Shown piece by piece: positions 34,230-42,023 of a DNA stretch of 64,000 nucleotides. The stretch lies in contig CAMIKG010000018.1 of the NCBI GenBank assembly GCA_946221915.1, positions 1-64,000 of the forward strand, given 5' to 3'. Within the stretch, counting starts at the first letter, position 1; each line of letters starts with the position of its first letter. Origin of the DNA: an uncultured Erwinia sp. (GTDB taxonomy: Bacteria > Pseudomonadota > Gammaproteobacteria > Enterobacterales > Enterobacteriaceae). Below the pieces are notes generated by a model. It searched no databases, was not told where the DNA came from, and was given only the letters and a program-made list of their open reading frames with translations. Position numbers and translations under genes: made by a program.

Positions 34230-34472
34230 TTAGCCACCACTACTGGTGATGCTGCCCATGGTACCGATACAGCTTGCTGTCGCGATACAGCCACAACCCG
34301 CAGTAGATGCGGTACTGACACTACTTCCGGTTGAGGCGCAGTCGCTGGCGAAATGCAGAGTTTCCGGCAATTCTTCGACCAGAAGATCGATACCGCCGGA
34401 CTGGACTGCGGGGGAGTCGAGCACAATATCAAAGCGATGGAACTGACTGACCAGAGATGAAAATGTAGTCAT
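34230..34472 (-). CDS. RiPP precursor peptide, 80 residues
   Basis: Leader (about 1-43) is acidic and hydrophobic with FDIVLDSPAV at 14-23 and IDLLVEELPETLHF at 28-41, like leaders of thiopeptide precursors. From Cys 45 to the end, 19 of 36 residues are Ser, Thr or Cys: Cys 45, 60, 62 and 68, and fifteen Ser/Thr, most of the rest being Gly, Ala, Ile. The peptide ends TSSGG. There is no Lys, and Arg occurs only at 13. The gene opens the operon, has AAGGAT five bases before its ATG and is followed by a hairpin. The exact cleavage site is not evident; near residues 43-46 is a guess from composition. Confidence 0.88.
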   Translation of the reverse strand: MTTFSSLVSQFHRFDIVLDSPAVQSGGIDLLVEELPETLHFASDCASTGSSVSTASTAGCGCIATASCIGTMGSITSSGG

Positions 34473-34494
34473 AAAACATCCTTATAATTCAGCA

Positions 34495-34514
34495 TTGTTA
34501 AATTAATTAACAAT
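34495..34514. promoter_or_regulatory. 20-bp perfect palindrome upstream of the precursor gene
   Basis: ATTGTTAATTAATTAACAAT is identical to its own complement and lies 22 bases before the precursor start codon. On its upstream side TTACGA and TACAGT, 17 bases apart on the minus strand, could be a weak -35/-10 pair. An operator for a dimeric repressor, or a leader hairpin, would fit. No regulator gene lies in the cluster. Confidence 0.5.
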
Positions 34515-34892
34515 ACTACTGTATCAGAAAGGTAAAGATTTCGTAAGGAAAAAATAATTTTACATAAATTTATTACATAAGCATTAATAATAAATCATTT
34601 TCCGCAGCGTGCCACCGGCTCGCTGCCCGAGGTGAAGCTGCGTATTACTCCCCTCAGCAGAGCTCATGTCGTGGGCAGGATTACCCTGTCGCAAGCTTCC
34701 CCCGTGAGCATCGTGTGAGCTGTCCGTCATTGTTATCCGTGAACCTAAAAGAGAGGTTGAGTTGCCTGAGAAGGATAATGATGGCAAGCGCGTTGTTAGG
34801 TATGACTGATTGATTTGATACGGCAAACGCATTAGCCGGGCCGGGAGAAGTTGGTTACCTTAGCCTCCATCGAAAACACGGAGGAAGTACAG
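34515..34892. promoter_or_regulatory. Divergent region between the peptide operon and ahpC
   Basis: The left part (to about 34590) is very AT-rich and should hold the peptide operon promoter; the right part should hold the ahpC promoter. In enteric bacteria ahpC is activated by OxyR, but I do not see a convincing OxyR ATAG/CTAT array. An 82-codon minus-strand frame at 34584-34832 has no homology and is not called. Confidence 0.4.
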
Positions 34893-35456
34893 ATGTCCCT
34901 GATTAATACCAAAATTAAGCCCTTTAAAAACCAGGCGTTCAAAAACGGCGAGTTTATCGAAGTTACCGAGAAAGATACCGAAGGTCGCTGGAGCGTTTTC
35001 TTCTTCTACCCTGCTGACTTTACCTTCGTTTGCCCGACCGAACTGGGCGACGTAGCCGATCACTACGACGAACTGCAGAAACTGGGCGTGGACGTGTACT
35101 CCGTGTCTACCGACACCCACTTCACTCACAAAGCGTGGCACAGCAGCTCTGAAACCATCGCCAAAATCAAATATGCGATGATCGGTGACCCAACTGGCGC
35201 ACTGACCCGCAACTTTGAAAATATGCGCGAAGACGAAGGTCTGGCAGACCGCGGCACCTTTATCGTTGACCCGCAGGGAATTATTCAGGCTATCGAAGTG
35301 ACAGCAGAAGGCATCGGCCGTGACGCGTCTGACCTGCTGCGTAAAATCAAAGCCGCGCAATATGTTGCTGCTCACCCAGGCGAAGTGTGCCCGGCAAAAT
35401 GGAAGGAAGGCGAATCCACGCTGTCTCCTTCATTAGATCTGGTCGGTAAGATCTAA
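34893..35456 (+). CDS. ahpC: Alkyl hydroperoxide reductase peroxiredoxin subunit AhpC
   Basis: Typical 2-Cys peroxiredoxin that reduces hydrogen peroxide and organic peroxides in the cytoplasm. All 187 residues follow the enteric protein, with the peroxidatic Cys 47 in FTFVCPTE and resolving Cys 166 in GEVCPAKW, and the C-terminal extension that packs the active site. GGAGG is nine bases before ATG 34893. Followed by its reductase ahpF after a terminator-like hairpin. Confidence 0.97.
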   Translation: MSLINTKIKPFKNQAFKNGEFIEVTEKDTEGRWSVFFFYPADFTFVCPTELGDVADHYDELQKLGVDVYSVSTDTHFTHKAWHSSSETIAKIKYAMIGDPTGALTRNFENMREDEGLADRGTFIVDPQGIIQAIEVTAEGIGRDASDLLRKIKAAQYVAAHPGEVCPAKWKEGESTLSPSLDLVGKI

Positions 35457-35510
35457 ATTCTCTTCGCCCGGCAGCACTGCGTCTGTCCGGGCTGACCCGC
35501 ACGAGTGTGG

Positions 35511-35534
35511 AATGGGCGCAGATGCGCCCATTTT
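35511..35534 (+). terminator. Terminator/attenuator between ahpC and ahpF
   Basis: AATGGGCGCA/TGCGCCCATT (35511-35520 and 35523-35532) forms a strong hairpin ending in TTTT. It probably gives high ahpC message with partial read-through into ahpF. Confidence 0.75.
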
Positions 35535-35616
35535 ATGCCAGCACCATGATTCAAGTTGCATTCAGGCGGCGCCATTAAGGCAGCTTGCATGATGATGTTT
35601 TTTCAGGAGATAAGAG

Positions 35617-37182
35617 ATGCTCGACGCCAATATGAAAACCCAGCTCAGGGCCTACCTTGAGAAACTGACCAAACCGGTTGAGCTGATTGCCACGCTGGAC
35701 GACAGCAGCAAATCGGCAGAAATCAGGGAACTGCTGGCGGAACTCACTGAGTTATCTGCAAAAGTGACCTTCAGAGAAGATAACAGCCTGCCAGTGCGCA
35801 AGCCCTCCTTCCTGATTACTAATCCAGGTTCTGCCCAGGGACCGCGTTTTGCCGGTTCCCCGCTGGGGCATGAGTTTACCTCGCTGGTACTGGCGCTGCT
35901 GTGGACTGGCGGTCATCCGTCGAAAGAAGCTCAGGCGTTGCTGGAGCAGATCCGCGATATCGACGGTGATTTTGCGTTCGAAACCTACTATTCGCTCTCC
36001 TGCCATAACTGCCCGGATGTGGTGCAGGCGCTGAACCTGATGGCGGTACTGAACCCGCGCATTAAGCATACGGCAATTGACGGCGGCGTATTTCAGAACG
36101 AGATTACCGAGCGTAACGTGATGGGCGTGCCAGCAGTGTTTTTGAACGGAAACCCATTCGGCCAGGGCCGTATGACGCTGGGTGAGATCGTCGCCAAAGT
36201 GGATACCGGCGCGGAAAAACGCGCAGCGGCAGAGCTGAGCAAACGTGACGCTTACGATGTGCTGATTGTCGGTTCCGGCCCGGCGGGTGCTGCTGCGGCG
36301 GTATACTCCGCCCGTAAAGGCATCCGTACCGGCCTGATGGGTGAACGTTTTGGCGGCCAGGTACTCGATACCGTCGATATTGAAAACTACATTTCCGTGC
36401 CGAAAACCGAAGGCCAGAAGCTGGCAGGCGCGCTGAAAGCACACGTCAGCGATTATGAAGTGGATGTGATTGACAGCCAGAGCGCCAGCAAACTGGTTCC
36501 GGCGGCGCAGGAAGGCGGTTTACACCAGATCGAAACCGCCTCCGGCGCGGTACTGAAAGCGCGCAGCATTATCATTGCCACCGGCGCGAAGTGGCGCAAT
36601 ATGAATGTGCCAGGCGAAGATCAGTATCGCACCAAAGGCGTCACCTACTGCCCGCACTGCGACGGCCCGCTGTTTAAAGGTAAACGCGTGGCGGTGATCG
36701 GCGGCGGCAACTCCGGCGTGGAAGCGGCTATCGATCTGGCAGGCATCGTTGAGCATGTGACGCTGCTGGAGTTCGCGCCCGAAATGAAAGCCGACCAGGT
36801 GTTGCAGGACAAAGTGCGCAGCCTGAACAACGTGAATATTGTGCTGAACGCGCAGACCACCGAAGTAAAAGGCGACGGCAGCAAAGTCACCGGTCTGGAG
36901 TACCGTGACCGCATTAGCGGTGATGTGCATAACGTCGAACTGGCAGGCATTTTTGTCCAGATTGGCCTGCTGCCTAACACCACCTGGCTGGAAGGCGCGA
37001 TTGAGCGCAATCGCATGGGCGAGATCATCATTGATGCCAAATGCGAAACCACTGTTAAAGGTGTCTTTGCGGCAGGCGACTGCACCACGGTGCCTTATAA
37101 GCAGATTATTATCGCGACGGGTGAAGGCGCTAAAGCTTCACTGAGTTCATTCGATTATCTGATTCGGACGAAGACGGCGTAA
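35617..37182 (+). CDS. ahpF: Alkyl hydroperoxide reductase flavoprotein subunit AhpF
   Basis: NADH-dependent disulfide reductase that recycles AhpC. 521 residues as in E. coli: an N-terminal double thioredoxin-fold domain with SCHNC at 128-132, then a thioredoxin-reductase-like part with FAD motif GSGPAGAAAAVYSARKG near 218, active CPHC near 345 and NADH motif GGGNSGVEAA. GGAG lies nine bases before the ATG. The 160-base gap from ahpC and the intervening hairpin are usual. Confidence 0.97.
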   Translation: MLDANMKTQLRAYLEKLTKPVELIATLDDSSKSAEIRELLAELTELSAKVTFREDNSLPVRKPSFLITNPGSAQGPRFAGSPLGHEFTSLVLALLWTGGHPSKEAQALLEQIRDIDGDFAFETYYSLSCHNCPDVVQALNLMAVLNPRIKHTAIDGGVFQNEITERNVMGVPAVFLNGNPFGQGRMTLGEIVAKVDTGAEKRAAAELSKRDAYDVLIVGSGPAGAAAAVYSARKGIRTGLMGERFGGQVLDTVDIENYISVPKTEGQKLAGALKAHVSDYEVDVIDSQSASKLVPAAQEGGLHQIETASGAVLKARSIIIATGAKWRNMNVPGEDQYRTKGVTYCPHCDGPLFKGKRVAVIGGGNSGVEAAIDLAGIVEHVTLLEFAPEMKADQVLQDKVRSLNNVNIVLNAQTTEVKGDGSKVTGLEYRDRISGDVHNVELAGIFVQIGLLPNTTWLEGAIERNRMGEIIIDAKCETTVKGVFAAGDCTTVPYKQIIIATGEGAKASLSSFDYLIRTKTA

Positions 37183-37188
37183 CAGAAA

Positions 37189-37257
37189 AGCGTTGCTGCC
37201 TGTGCAACGAGGCCTTCACCAGGCCTCCCCGAGCTTCGCCGCACAGGCATCAACGCT
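37189..37257. repeat. Nested inverted repeat after ahpF
   Basis: AGCGTTG-CT-GCCTGTGC (37189-37205) pairs with GCACAGGC-AT-CAACGCT (37241-37257), a 15-bp stem with a 2x2 internal loop. Inside lies a second perfect stem, GAGGCCT/AGGCCTC (37209-37215 and 37221-37227). It starts seven bases after the ahpF stop and may end the transcript, but there is no T-run. Confidence 0.65.
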
Positions 37258-37394
37258 AATTTCCATTTAGTCGCTGCAGTTACGCTTACCCAACCTCAAT
37301 GGTTTTGCGATTTTTCATTCTCTTTCGGCCATTCTCTTTCGGCGTCGAACCTGAGATTTTCCCTGGCCCAGGCGGCAAAAGACATTGGCTTCAT

Positions 37395-37808
37395 TCATGC
37401 CACCTGGTCTGCAAGTGCCATCTGCTCTTCGTGCGAACCTGGCCCCAGATAAGTGAAGGTTTCATAGTACGCCAGCGTTTCACTCTGGGCATCAGCGCCA
37501 GGAAAGAAGCTGGCATAGACTTCACGTGGCACCTGCCTGAACGAGAAGCGATGCCCCAGCTGATTCAGCGTGCTGAACAGTTCATTAAAGCTGAGGAAAT
37601 CGCCGACCAGCGGCAGGCTGGCGCCATTGCCGGTTTCCTCAGGGTGGGTAAACGCCCCTGCCACGATATCGCCCAGTTCATTAATGTCACCCATATGCAA
37701 ACAACGCACGGTGGGATCAACCGGCAGCACCCAGCCAACACTTCCGTCCGGCTGCCTTTGCGGCCCGAACAGGCCTGAAAAGTTCTGGTAGCAGGCCGGT
37801 GGCACCAC
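37395..37808 (-). pseudogene. NmrA-like NAD(P)-binding oxidoreductase, C-terminal fragment
   Basis: About 137 codons matching the C-terminal half of NmrA-family atypical SDR proteins (VVPPACYQNFSGLFGP, then GDINELGDIVAGAF, and a typical C-terminal substrate region). The Rossmann N-terminal half with GxxGxxG is absent: the frame loses its similarity just beyond 37808, where a LysR fragment on the other strand begins. No start codon with a ribosome site exists. The stop codon at 37395 is natural. Interpreted as a gene remnant truncated at its 5' end by deletion. Confidence 0.72.
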
Positions 37809-37813
37809 AAAGG

Positions 37814-38325
37814 TGTGATGCGGAAATCCGGCTTCGTACCAGCAGCAATATCCAGCCCGGCCTCATTGCCTGCACGCTGTTTCGCGATCCTGTGATTGCC
37901 GTAGCCTCACCGGCCTATCTGGCGGAGTACGGCACGCCAAACACGCCCGGTGACCTGCACAGTCAGCGCTGTCTGCCCGGCTTTGCCCGCGGGGAACTGC
38001 CGTAATCACACTGGACGCTGATATCGGGAGGAAAGATTCAGGTTGATGGCGCGTTTTTCTCGAATGATATTGCGCTGCTGTGCGATGCCGCGCTAAGGGG
38101 GCCTGGCATCGCGCTTCTGCCGCGCGGCATTGTAGCGCCGCACCTGCAGGGCGGCGTTCTGGTTCAGGTGCCTGACGGCATTATTGGCGCCGAAATGCAG
38201 ATTGCGCTGGTTTACCCCGATCGTACTTTCTTACCCCCCAGGTACGTGCCTTTATTGATGCGGTCGTGGCCTCGGCGCCGTGCGCATTGTCGGAGCAACA
38301 GCGTTTAACGTCACCGCTGGGATAA
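37814..38325 (+). pseudogene. LysR-family regulator, C-terminal fragment with stop and frameshift
   Basis: Codes for the second half of a LysR effector-binding domain (DAEIRL, then VIAVASPAYLAEYGTPNTPGDL), but the DNA-binding half is missing. The frame is also broken by TAA at 38003-38005 and by a one-base slip in the C6 run at 38234-38239, after which QVRAFIDAVVASAPCALS reads on to TAA 38323-38325. It abuts, head to head, the NmrA fragment, which would be the target gene of such a regulator. Confidence 0.75.
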
Positions 38326-38482
38326 CGCGTGTGCTGCGTGAAACGTCGCCTGTCCATGGCTGATGGCAGCATGGTATTTAGCGAGGCAACGCCGGCGAGT
38401 ATCGGGAGCTAAGCCCTGTATCGGTTATGTTCCTGATAATACGCTTATATGACTTACCCGTTTTATTAAAGACCCATCATGG

Positions 38483-38875
38483 TCAGGATGAGACTTTGCC
38501 CCGCGGGTCATCGATATGCTGCTTCGCCACGTCATAGCGAATCCCTTCACGATGCAAGATACGCACATATTGCACCACCGTCGCCAGCGCTTTTAAAAAC
38601 GTATCGGAATGCTCATGGCGTTCATAGGCTTCGATGTCCGCCCAGCCTTCGGACAGATGAAAAGCGTCCGGATTGATCAGATCCTGAGAAAAGGCATAAA
38701 ACACACAGCCCGGCAGCCGTTGCGCTGCCTGCATTTCCGGCTTAACGGCCTCAATGAAGGTCTGCCGATCATCAGGGTGCACGCGATAGTAAGCGCTGAC
38801 GATGATTGCGGTCGGTTGAGTTTTATCATGATCGCCCGCAGAAGAAATGTGTGTATCAGTTGTGTTCATACTCAT
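38483..38875 (-). CDS. Putative quinol/antibiotic-biosynthesis-type (ABM) monooxygenase
   Basis: 130 residues with a single ABM ferredoxin-like domain: AIIVSAYYRVHPDDRQTFIEAVKPEM, PGCVFYAFSQDLINPDAFHLSEGWADIEAYERHEHS in outline, and a C-terminal strand. Family members such as YgiN act on quinols without cofactor or are of unknown activity. ATG 38875 is chosen as start because the longer frame to 39019 runs over the next gene and lacks homology; ATG 38869 is also possible. It follows the SnoaL-like gene by 40 bases and is probably co-transcribed. Confidence 0.78.
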   Translation of the reverse strand: MSMNTTDTHISSAGDHDKTQPTAIIVSAYYRVHPDDRQTFIEAVKPEMQAAQRLPGCVFYAFSQDLINPDAFHLSEGWADIEAYERHEHSDTFLKALATVVQYVRILHREGIRYDVAKQHIDDPRGKVSS

Positions 38876-38915
38876 TTTTCTCTCAAGATGTCTTTGGTGA
38901 AATGAAAAAACAGGT

Positions 38916-39320
38916 TCAGACGGACGGCTCGCCATGAAAAGCACGCCACGCGGCGAGCGTATCCAGCGACTCACGCAGCAGTTTGATTTTCCCCTCTTCC
39001 GCCACCAGCCGTCCGGCATAGGTCTGCTTGTATATCCGATCAGTTCCGGCCAGACCGGCTTCTACGCTGTATTCGCCAAATGCCTGTGTCGGTGTATCGA
39101 TGAAAAACTGGATATTACGGAATCGAAAATCCGGGACTTTAACTAATAATCCGGCAATGAAGGCTTCGATTGCAGCTGGTCCCTGCACGCGATGCGGCAG
39201 GCCCAGCGTCTGCAGATAGGGCAGCTCCAGCACGCCATCTGCGGCAAAAAGGGCCGCGGCGGTTTCAGGATGCTGAATGCTTTCCAGGTAATTCTGAAGT
39301 AACTGCACGGCGGTTTTCAT
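38916..39320 (-). CDS. SnoaL/NTF2-like family protein
   Basis: 134 residues with the cone-shaped NTF2-like fold pattern: an N-terminal helix (LLQNYLESIQHPETAAALFAADGVLELP), GPAAIEAFIAGL, then curved strands ending RESLDTLAAWRAFHGE. Members bind small hydrophobic ligands or act as ketosteroid-isomerase-like enzymes or cyclases; the activity here is not deducible. Probably forms an operon with the ABM gene and is near a LysR gene on the same strand. Confidence 0.75.
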   Translation of the reverse strand: MKTAVQLLQNYLESIQHPETAAALFAADGVLELPYLQTLGLPHRVQGPAAIEAFIAGLLVKVPDFRFRNIQFFIDTPTQAFGEYSVEAGLAGTDRIYKQTYAGRLVAEEGKIKLLRESLDTLAAWRAFHGEPSV

Positions 39321-39462
39321 GATGAGAGTGCTCCTGATGTCAGTGCCGGACGCTTATCGGCGGCGTTAAGCAACAATAATCAAACTCAGGAGCATTCAAA
39401 ACAGCAAAGAATGAAACTCATAATTTCATAAATGTAATGATGGTCAGGTCTGGAGAGCATGA

Positions 39463-40380
39463 CTAGCCTCGCCAGCGCCATTCGGGTTCACTGAGATGGC
39501 TGGCAAAGAAGTCCGACAGCACTCTGACCTTCAGCGGACGGCTGCGCGAGGTGGGGGTGACAAAATAGAGTCCGCCCTGTGTCATCGACCATTCATCAAG
39601 CAGATGCACCAGGCGCCCCTCTTTCAGATATTCTGCGGCAATAAATTCCGGCAGTTCAGCGATGCCCTGCCCTGCCAGCAGAGGCGGCAGCAGTGCATCG
39701 GAGTTGGTTACCCGCAGCGGGCCGTTCGGGACAATGTCCTCCTGCGCGCCGGAAATATGGGTAAAGCGCCATACCTGGCTTCGTGCCCGCCAGGCATAGC
39801 TGAAGCACGGCCGGGCGCTGAGTTCACGCGGATGTTGTGGCATCCCCTGCTCAGCCAGATACGCCGGTGAGGCCACCAGATATTGTGTCACCGCACACAG
39901 CCTGCGCGCCACCAGCGAGGAGTCCGGCAGCGCCGCAATTCGTAACGCGGCGTCAAAACCTTCGGCGATCAAGTCGACTGATGCATCTGACAGATGCAGA
40001 TCCACACTGAGTTCCGGGAACTGGCGGATAAGTTCTGGCAGCAGGGGCGCAACCCAGCGTAAACCAAAAGACATCGGTACCGCTAAACGTACCTGACCGC
40101 GTGGTTGTACTGACAGTTCGTGGGCTTCACTTTCCACCTCTTCAGCCCGGCGGTAAATCTCCGACGCCTTCGCCGCCATGCTCTGACCGAACTCGGTCAA
40201 CGCCAGCTGGCGCGACGTCCGGTTAAACAGTCGCCCACCCAGCCGCTCCTCCAGTCGTGCCACAGCGCGTGACACGGTGGGGACAGAGACGCCCATCACC
40301 CTGGCGGCTGCCGCAAAAGAACCTTCCTCTGCCACTTTCGCAAACATCGCGAGTCCTTCGAAATCGGGAAATCTGTTCAT
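39463..40380 (-). CDS. LysR-family transcriptional regulator
   Basis: 305 residues. The N-terminal winged helix is intact (FAKVAEEGSFAAAARVMGVSVPTVSRAVARLEERLGG in outline, residues about 12-50) and the effector-binding domain is of the CrgA/DhcR-like group (ASPAYLAEQGMP). It is divergent from the SDR gene at 40611 and upstream, on the same strand, of the SnoaL/ABM pair, so one or both are its likely targets. Three TTTCAAA half-sites lie just upstream of its start. Confidence 0.88.
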   Translation of the reverse strand: MNRFPDFEGLAMFAKVAEEGSFAAAARVMGVSVPTVSRAVARLEERLGGRLFNRTSRQLALTEFGQSMAAKASEIYRRAEEVESEAHELSVQPRGQVRLAVPMSFGLRWVAPLLPELIRQFPELSVDLHLSDASVDLIAEGFDAALRIAALPDSSLVARRLCAVTQYLVASPAYLAEQGMPQHPRELSARPCFSYAWRARSQVWRFTHISGAQEDIVPNGPLRVTNSDALLPPLLAGQGIAELPEFIAAEYLKEGRLVHLLDEWSMTQGGLYFVTPTSRSRPLKVRVLSDFFASHLSEPEWRWRG

Positions 40381-40424
40381 TTCAAATCTGCAATGATGAG
40401 TTTCAAATCATTCTATTTTGAAAT
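40379..40424. promoter_or_regulatory. Candidate LysR operator with three TTTCAAA half-sites
   Basis: ATTTCAAAT at 40379-40387, TTTCAAAT at 40401-40408 and the inverted TTTGAAAT at 40417-40424. The last two form an inverted repeat. The array touches the start codon of the LysR gene and lies in the divergent region toward the SDR gene, as expected for an autoregulated LysR protein. Confidence 0.45.
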
Positions 40425-40610
40425 TTATCGCTCGTCGATATGCTTCTCTCATCGCGACTACAACCGCTGTCGCCAGCGACGGCGACCCGGGTCAGAAACG
40501 CATCACAGGAACAGACAAATGAAACGTTCTGCATCGCTTCAACGTTTTTTGTCTCTTCACTGCTGGCAGGCACCAACAACGTATCCAAAAATTAACTAAG
40601 GGGTTTCACC

Positions 40611-41360
40611 ATGAGTAAAAAACTTTCAGATAAAATAGCGTTAGTCACCGGCGGTAGCTCTGGCATCGGTCTGGCATCAGCGCTGGAACTGGCAAAACAG
40701 GGCGCGAAAGTGTACATCACCGGCCGCCGCCAGGAAGAACTTGATGCGGCGGTGGCTCTGATAGGATCATCAGCCACGGGCATTCGGGCGGATGCCTCTG
40801 ATTTAAGCGATCTCGACACCGTGTTTTCCACCATCGCGAGCGAATCAGGCAAACTTGATGTGCTTTTCGCGAATGCCGGTGGCGGTGACATGATGCCGCT
40901 CGGCGCCATCACTGAAGAGCACTTTGACCGTATTTTTGGCACTAACGTGCGTGGCGTGCTGTTCACCGTGCAGAAAGCGCTTCCGTTACTGACCAGGGGA
41001 GCCGCCATTATTCTTACCGGTTCAACCGCTGCGGCTAAAGGCACAGCCAGCTTCAGCGTTTACAGTGCCAGTAAAGCCGCTGTGCGTAACCTGGCTCGCT
41101 CGTGGGCACTTGACCTGAAGGACCGTGGCGTCCGCGTCAACGTGGTTAGCCCGGGCCCGATCCGCACGCCTGGCCTGGGAGGTCTTGTTCCTGAAGAGCA
41201 CCGCCAGAGTTTGTTTGACACGCTGGCAGCAGGCGTGCCGCTGGGCCGGCTGGGTGAACCGGAAGAGATCGGTAAAACGGTGGCGTTTCTGGCCTCTGAC
41301 GAGGCGAGTTTCATTAACGCAGCGGAAATATATGTCGACGGTGGGTTAGCTCAGATTTAA
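40611..41360 (+). CDS. Short-chain dehydrogenase/reductase
   Basis: 249 residues, classical SDR: cofactor motif GGSSGIG near 14-20, NAG near 87, Ser in ILTGST near 136 and YSASK near 150-154, with C-terminal DGG typical of the FabG-like group. The residue after the second strand is GRR, favouring NADP(H). Substrate unknown. AAGGGG lies ten bases before the ATG. Divergent from the LysR gene. Confidence 0.9.
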   Translation: MSKKLSDKIALVTGGSSGIGLASALELAKQGAKVYITGRRQEELDAAVALIGSSATGIRADASDLSDLDTVFSTIASESGKLDVLFANAGGGDMMPLGAITEEHFDRIFGTNVRGVLFTVQKALPLLTRGAAIILTGSTAAAKGTASFSVYSASKAAVRNLARSWALDLKDRGVRVNVVSPGPIRTPGLGGLVPEEHRQSLFDTLAAGVPLGRLGEPEEIGKTVAFLASDEASFINAAEIYVDGGLAQI

Positions 41361-41683
41361 TTACCATTAAATCGCAAATACTCAATTTTTATCACGCATG
41401 TGACAGGTTTTGACTGGTAGCCCAAAGCTGTTGTTGCGCTACCAGGTGACAGAAATCAAAGACGGGCAACGTGAGTTGCGAACTGAAACCTACATCAACT
41501 GCCTGGATAAAGTAACTACGCTGAAAATGACCGCTTACCCGGTTTCCAGAGCACTGGATACCGCCGCCTGACAAATGCCTGTATCGCTCATCTGGAAGAC
41601 ACCAAACCCCAGACGGGGGATTTCAACACCATTGTTCAGTTTATTTTTGAGCGTGCGTCACCTGTTCAGTATCGTCGACGTTT
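41361..41683. other. Gene-free gap with a decayed open frame
   Basis: A frame from about 41402 to 41573 on the plus strand reads QVLTGSPKLLLRYQVTEIKD and on through KMTAYPVSRALDT to TGA, without a start codon. It looks like a leftover of a longer gene, possibly a transposase C-terminal region, but I cannot name it. Nothing else is seen. Confidence 0.3.
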
Positions 41684-41980
41684 TTACTTAATCGCTGTAT
41701 TAAAGTTTTCTGCAATGAACTTAGGCGTAAATTCACGCACGTCATACCGTGCAAAGTCCGGATAATAACAGTCTTCCTCCAGGATAGACTGCAGCTCCTG
41801 CCTGTTGCGGGTCTGTGCAAAAATGACACCCGCATGTGCGTCAGTGTCAATATAGGGTCCGAGCATCAGAAACTTTCCATTATTAAAATATTTTTCCAGC
41901 CATCTCATATGAACCGGAAACATTTCATGCTGAGTTTTTTCGGTTACATCAGAATTAACCGTGATATTAATTATAAACAT
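41684..41980 (-). CDS. YciI-like protein
   Basis: 98 residues of the YCII-related family, a ferredoxin-like dimer with an Asp-His pair. It shows the pattern MFIINITV, FPVHMRWLEKYFNNGKFLMLGPYIDTDAHAGVIF in outline, with the conserved His 24 and the GPY/D region. Role unknown; related proteins include a dehydrochlorinase and subunits of unclear function. Same strand as the flavodoxin-fold oxidoreductase and SDR upstream, with a 43-base gap, so likely one operon. Confidence 0.78.
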   Translation of the reverse strand: MFIINITVNSDVTEKTQHEMFPVHMRWLEKYFNNGKFLMLGPYIDTDAHAGVIFAQTRNRQELQSILEEDCYYPDFARYDVREFTPKFIAENFNTAIK

Positions 41981-42023
41981 TAATCATCCTTATAAGCTGA
42001 CAGTACAGAATTGTTCGAGCGAA

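Larger units (their letters stand above)
16869..34472 (-). other. RiPP biosynthetic gene cluster (azol(in)e plus dehydroamino-acid peptide, goadsporin/thiopeptide-like) with HlyC-like and SelO-like tailoring pair
   Basis: Sixteen minus-strand genes in this order of transcription: precursor, ABC-2 ATPase, ABC-2 permease, SpaB_C protein, YcaO, ThiF-like protein, RRE/E1-SagB-SagB fusion, M50 protease, LanB glutamylation protein, small membrane protein, HlyD adaptor, ABC ATPase, FtsX permease, FtsX permease, HlyC-like acyltransferase, SelO-like protein. Most junctions overlap or are separated by fewer than 20 bases, so one long transcript is likely, with a hairpin after the precursor to favour it. 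Family knowledge says YcaO plus ThiF-like partner plus SagB make thiazoles and oxazoles, and LanB plus SpaB_C make dehydroalanine and dehydrobutyrine. No regulator gene is present within the cluster. The product is not identified. Confidence 0.88.

Noticed and set aside
16869..34472. Firm call of a siderophore-conjugated microcin
   Set aside because: No glycosyltransferase (IroB/MceC) or esterase (IroD/MceD) gene is present, and the peptide ends in Gly-Gly rather than the Ser-terminated tail of class IIb microcins. Only the tailoring pair is similar, so it remains a hypothesis.
31163..34472. Firm call of a thiopeptide
   Set aside because: Only one SpaB_C protein is present and the core spacing is atypical; a linear goadsporin-like peptide fits at least as well.
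34584..34832. 82-codon minus-strand frame ahead of the peptide precursor, considered as a second precursor
   Set aside because: Has no Cys, no leader-like segment, no good ribosome site, and lies upstream of the likely operon promoter.
41402..41573. Decayed frame considered as an IS4-type transposase remnant
   Set aside because: The 50-odd residues show no catalytic motif and no inverted repeats flank it; kept only as an unassigned remnant.
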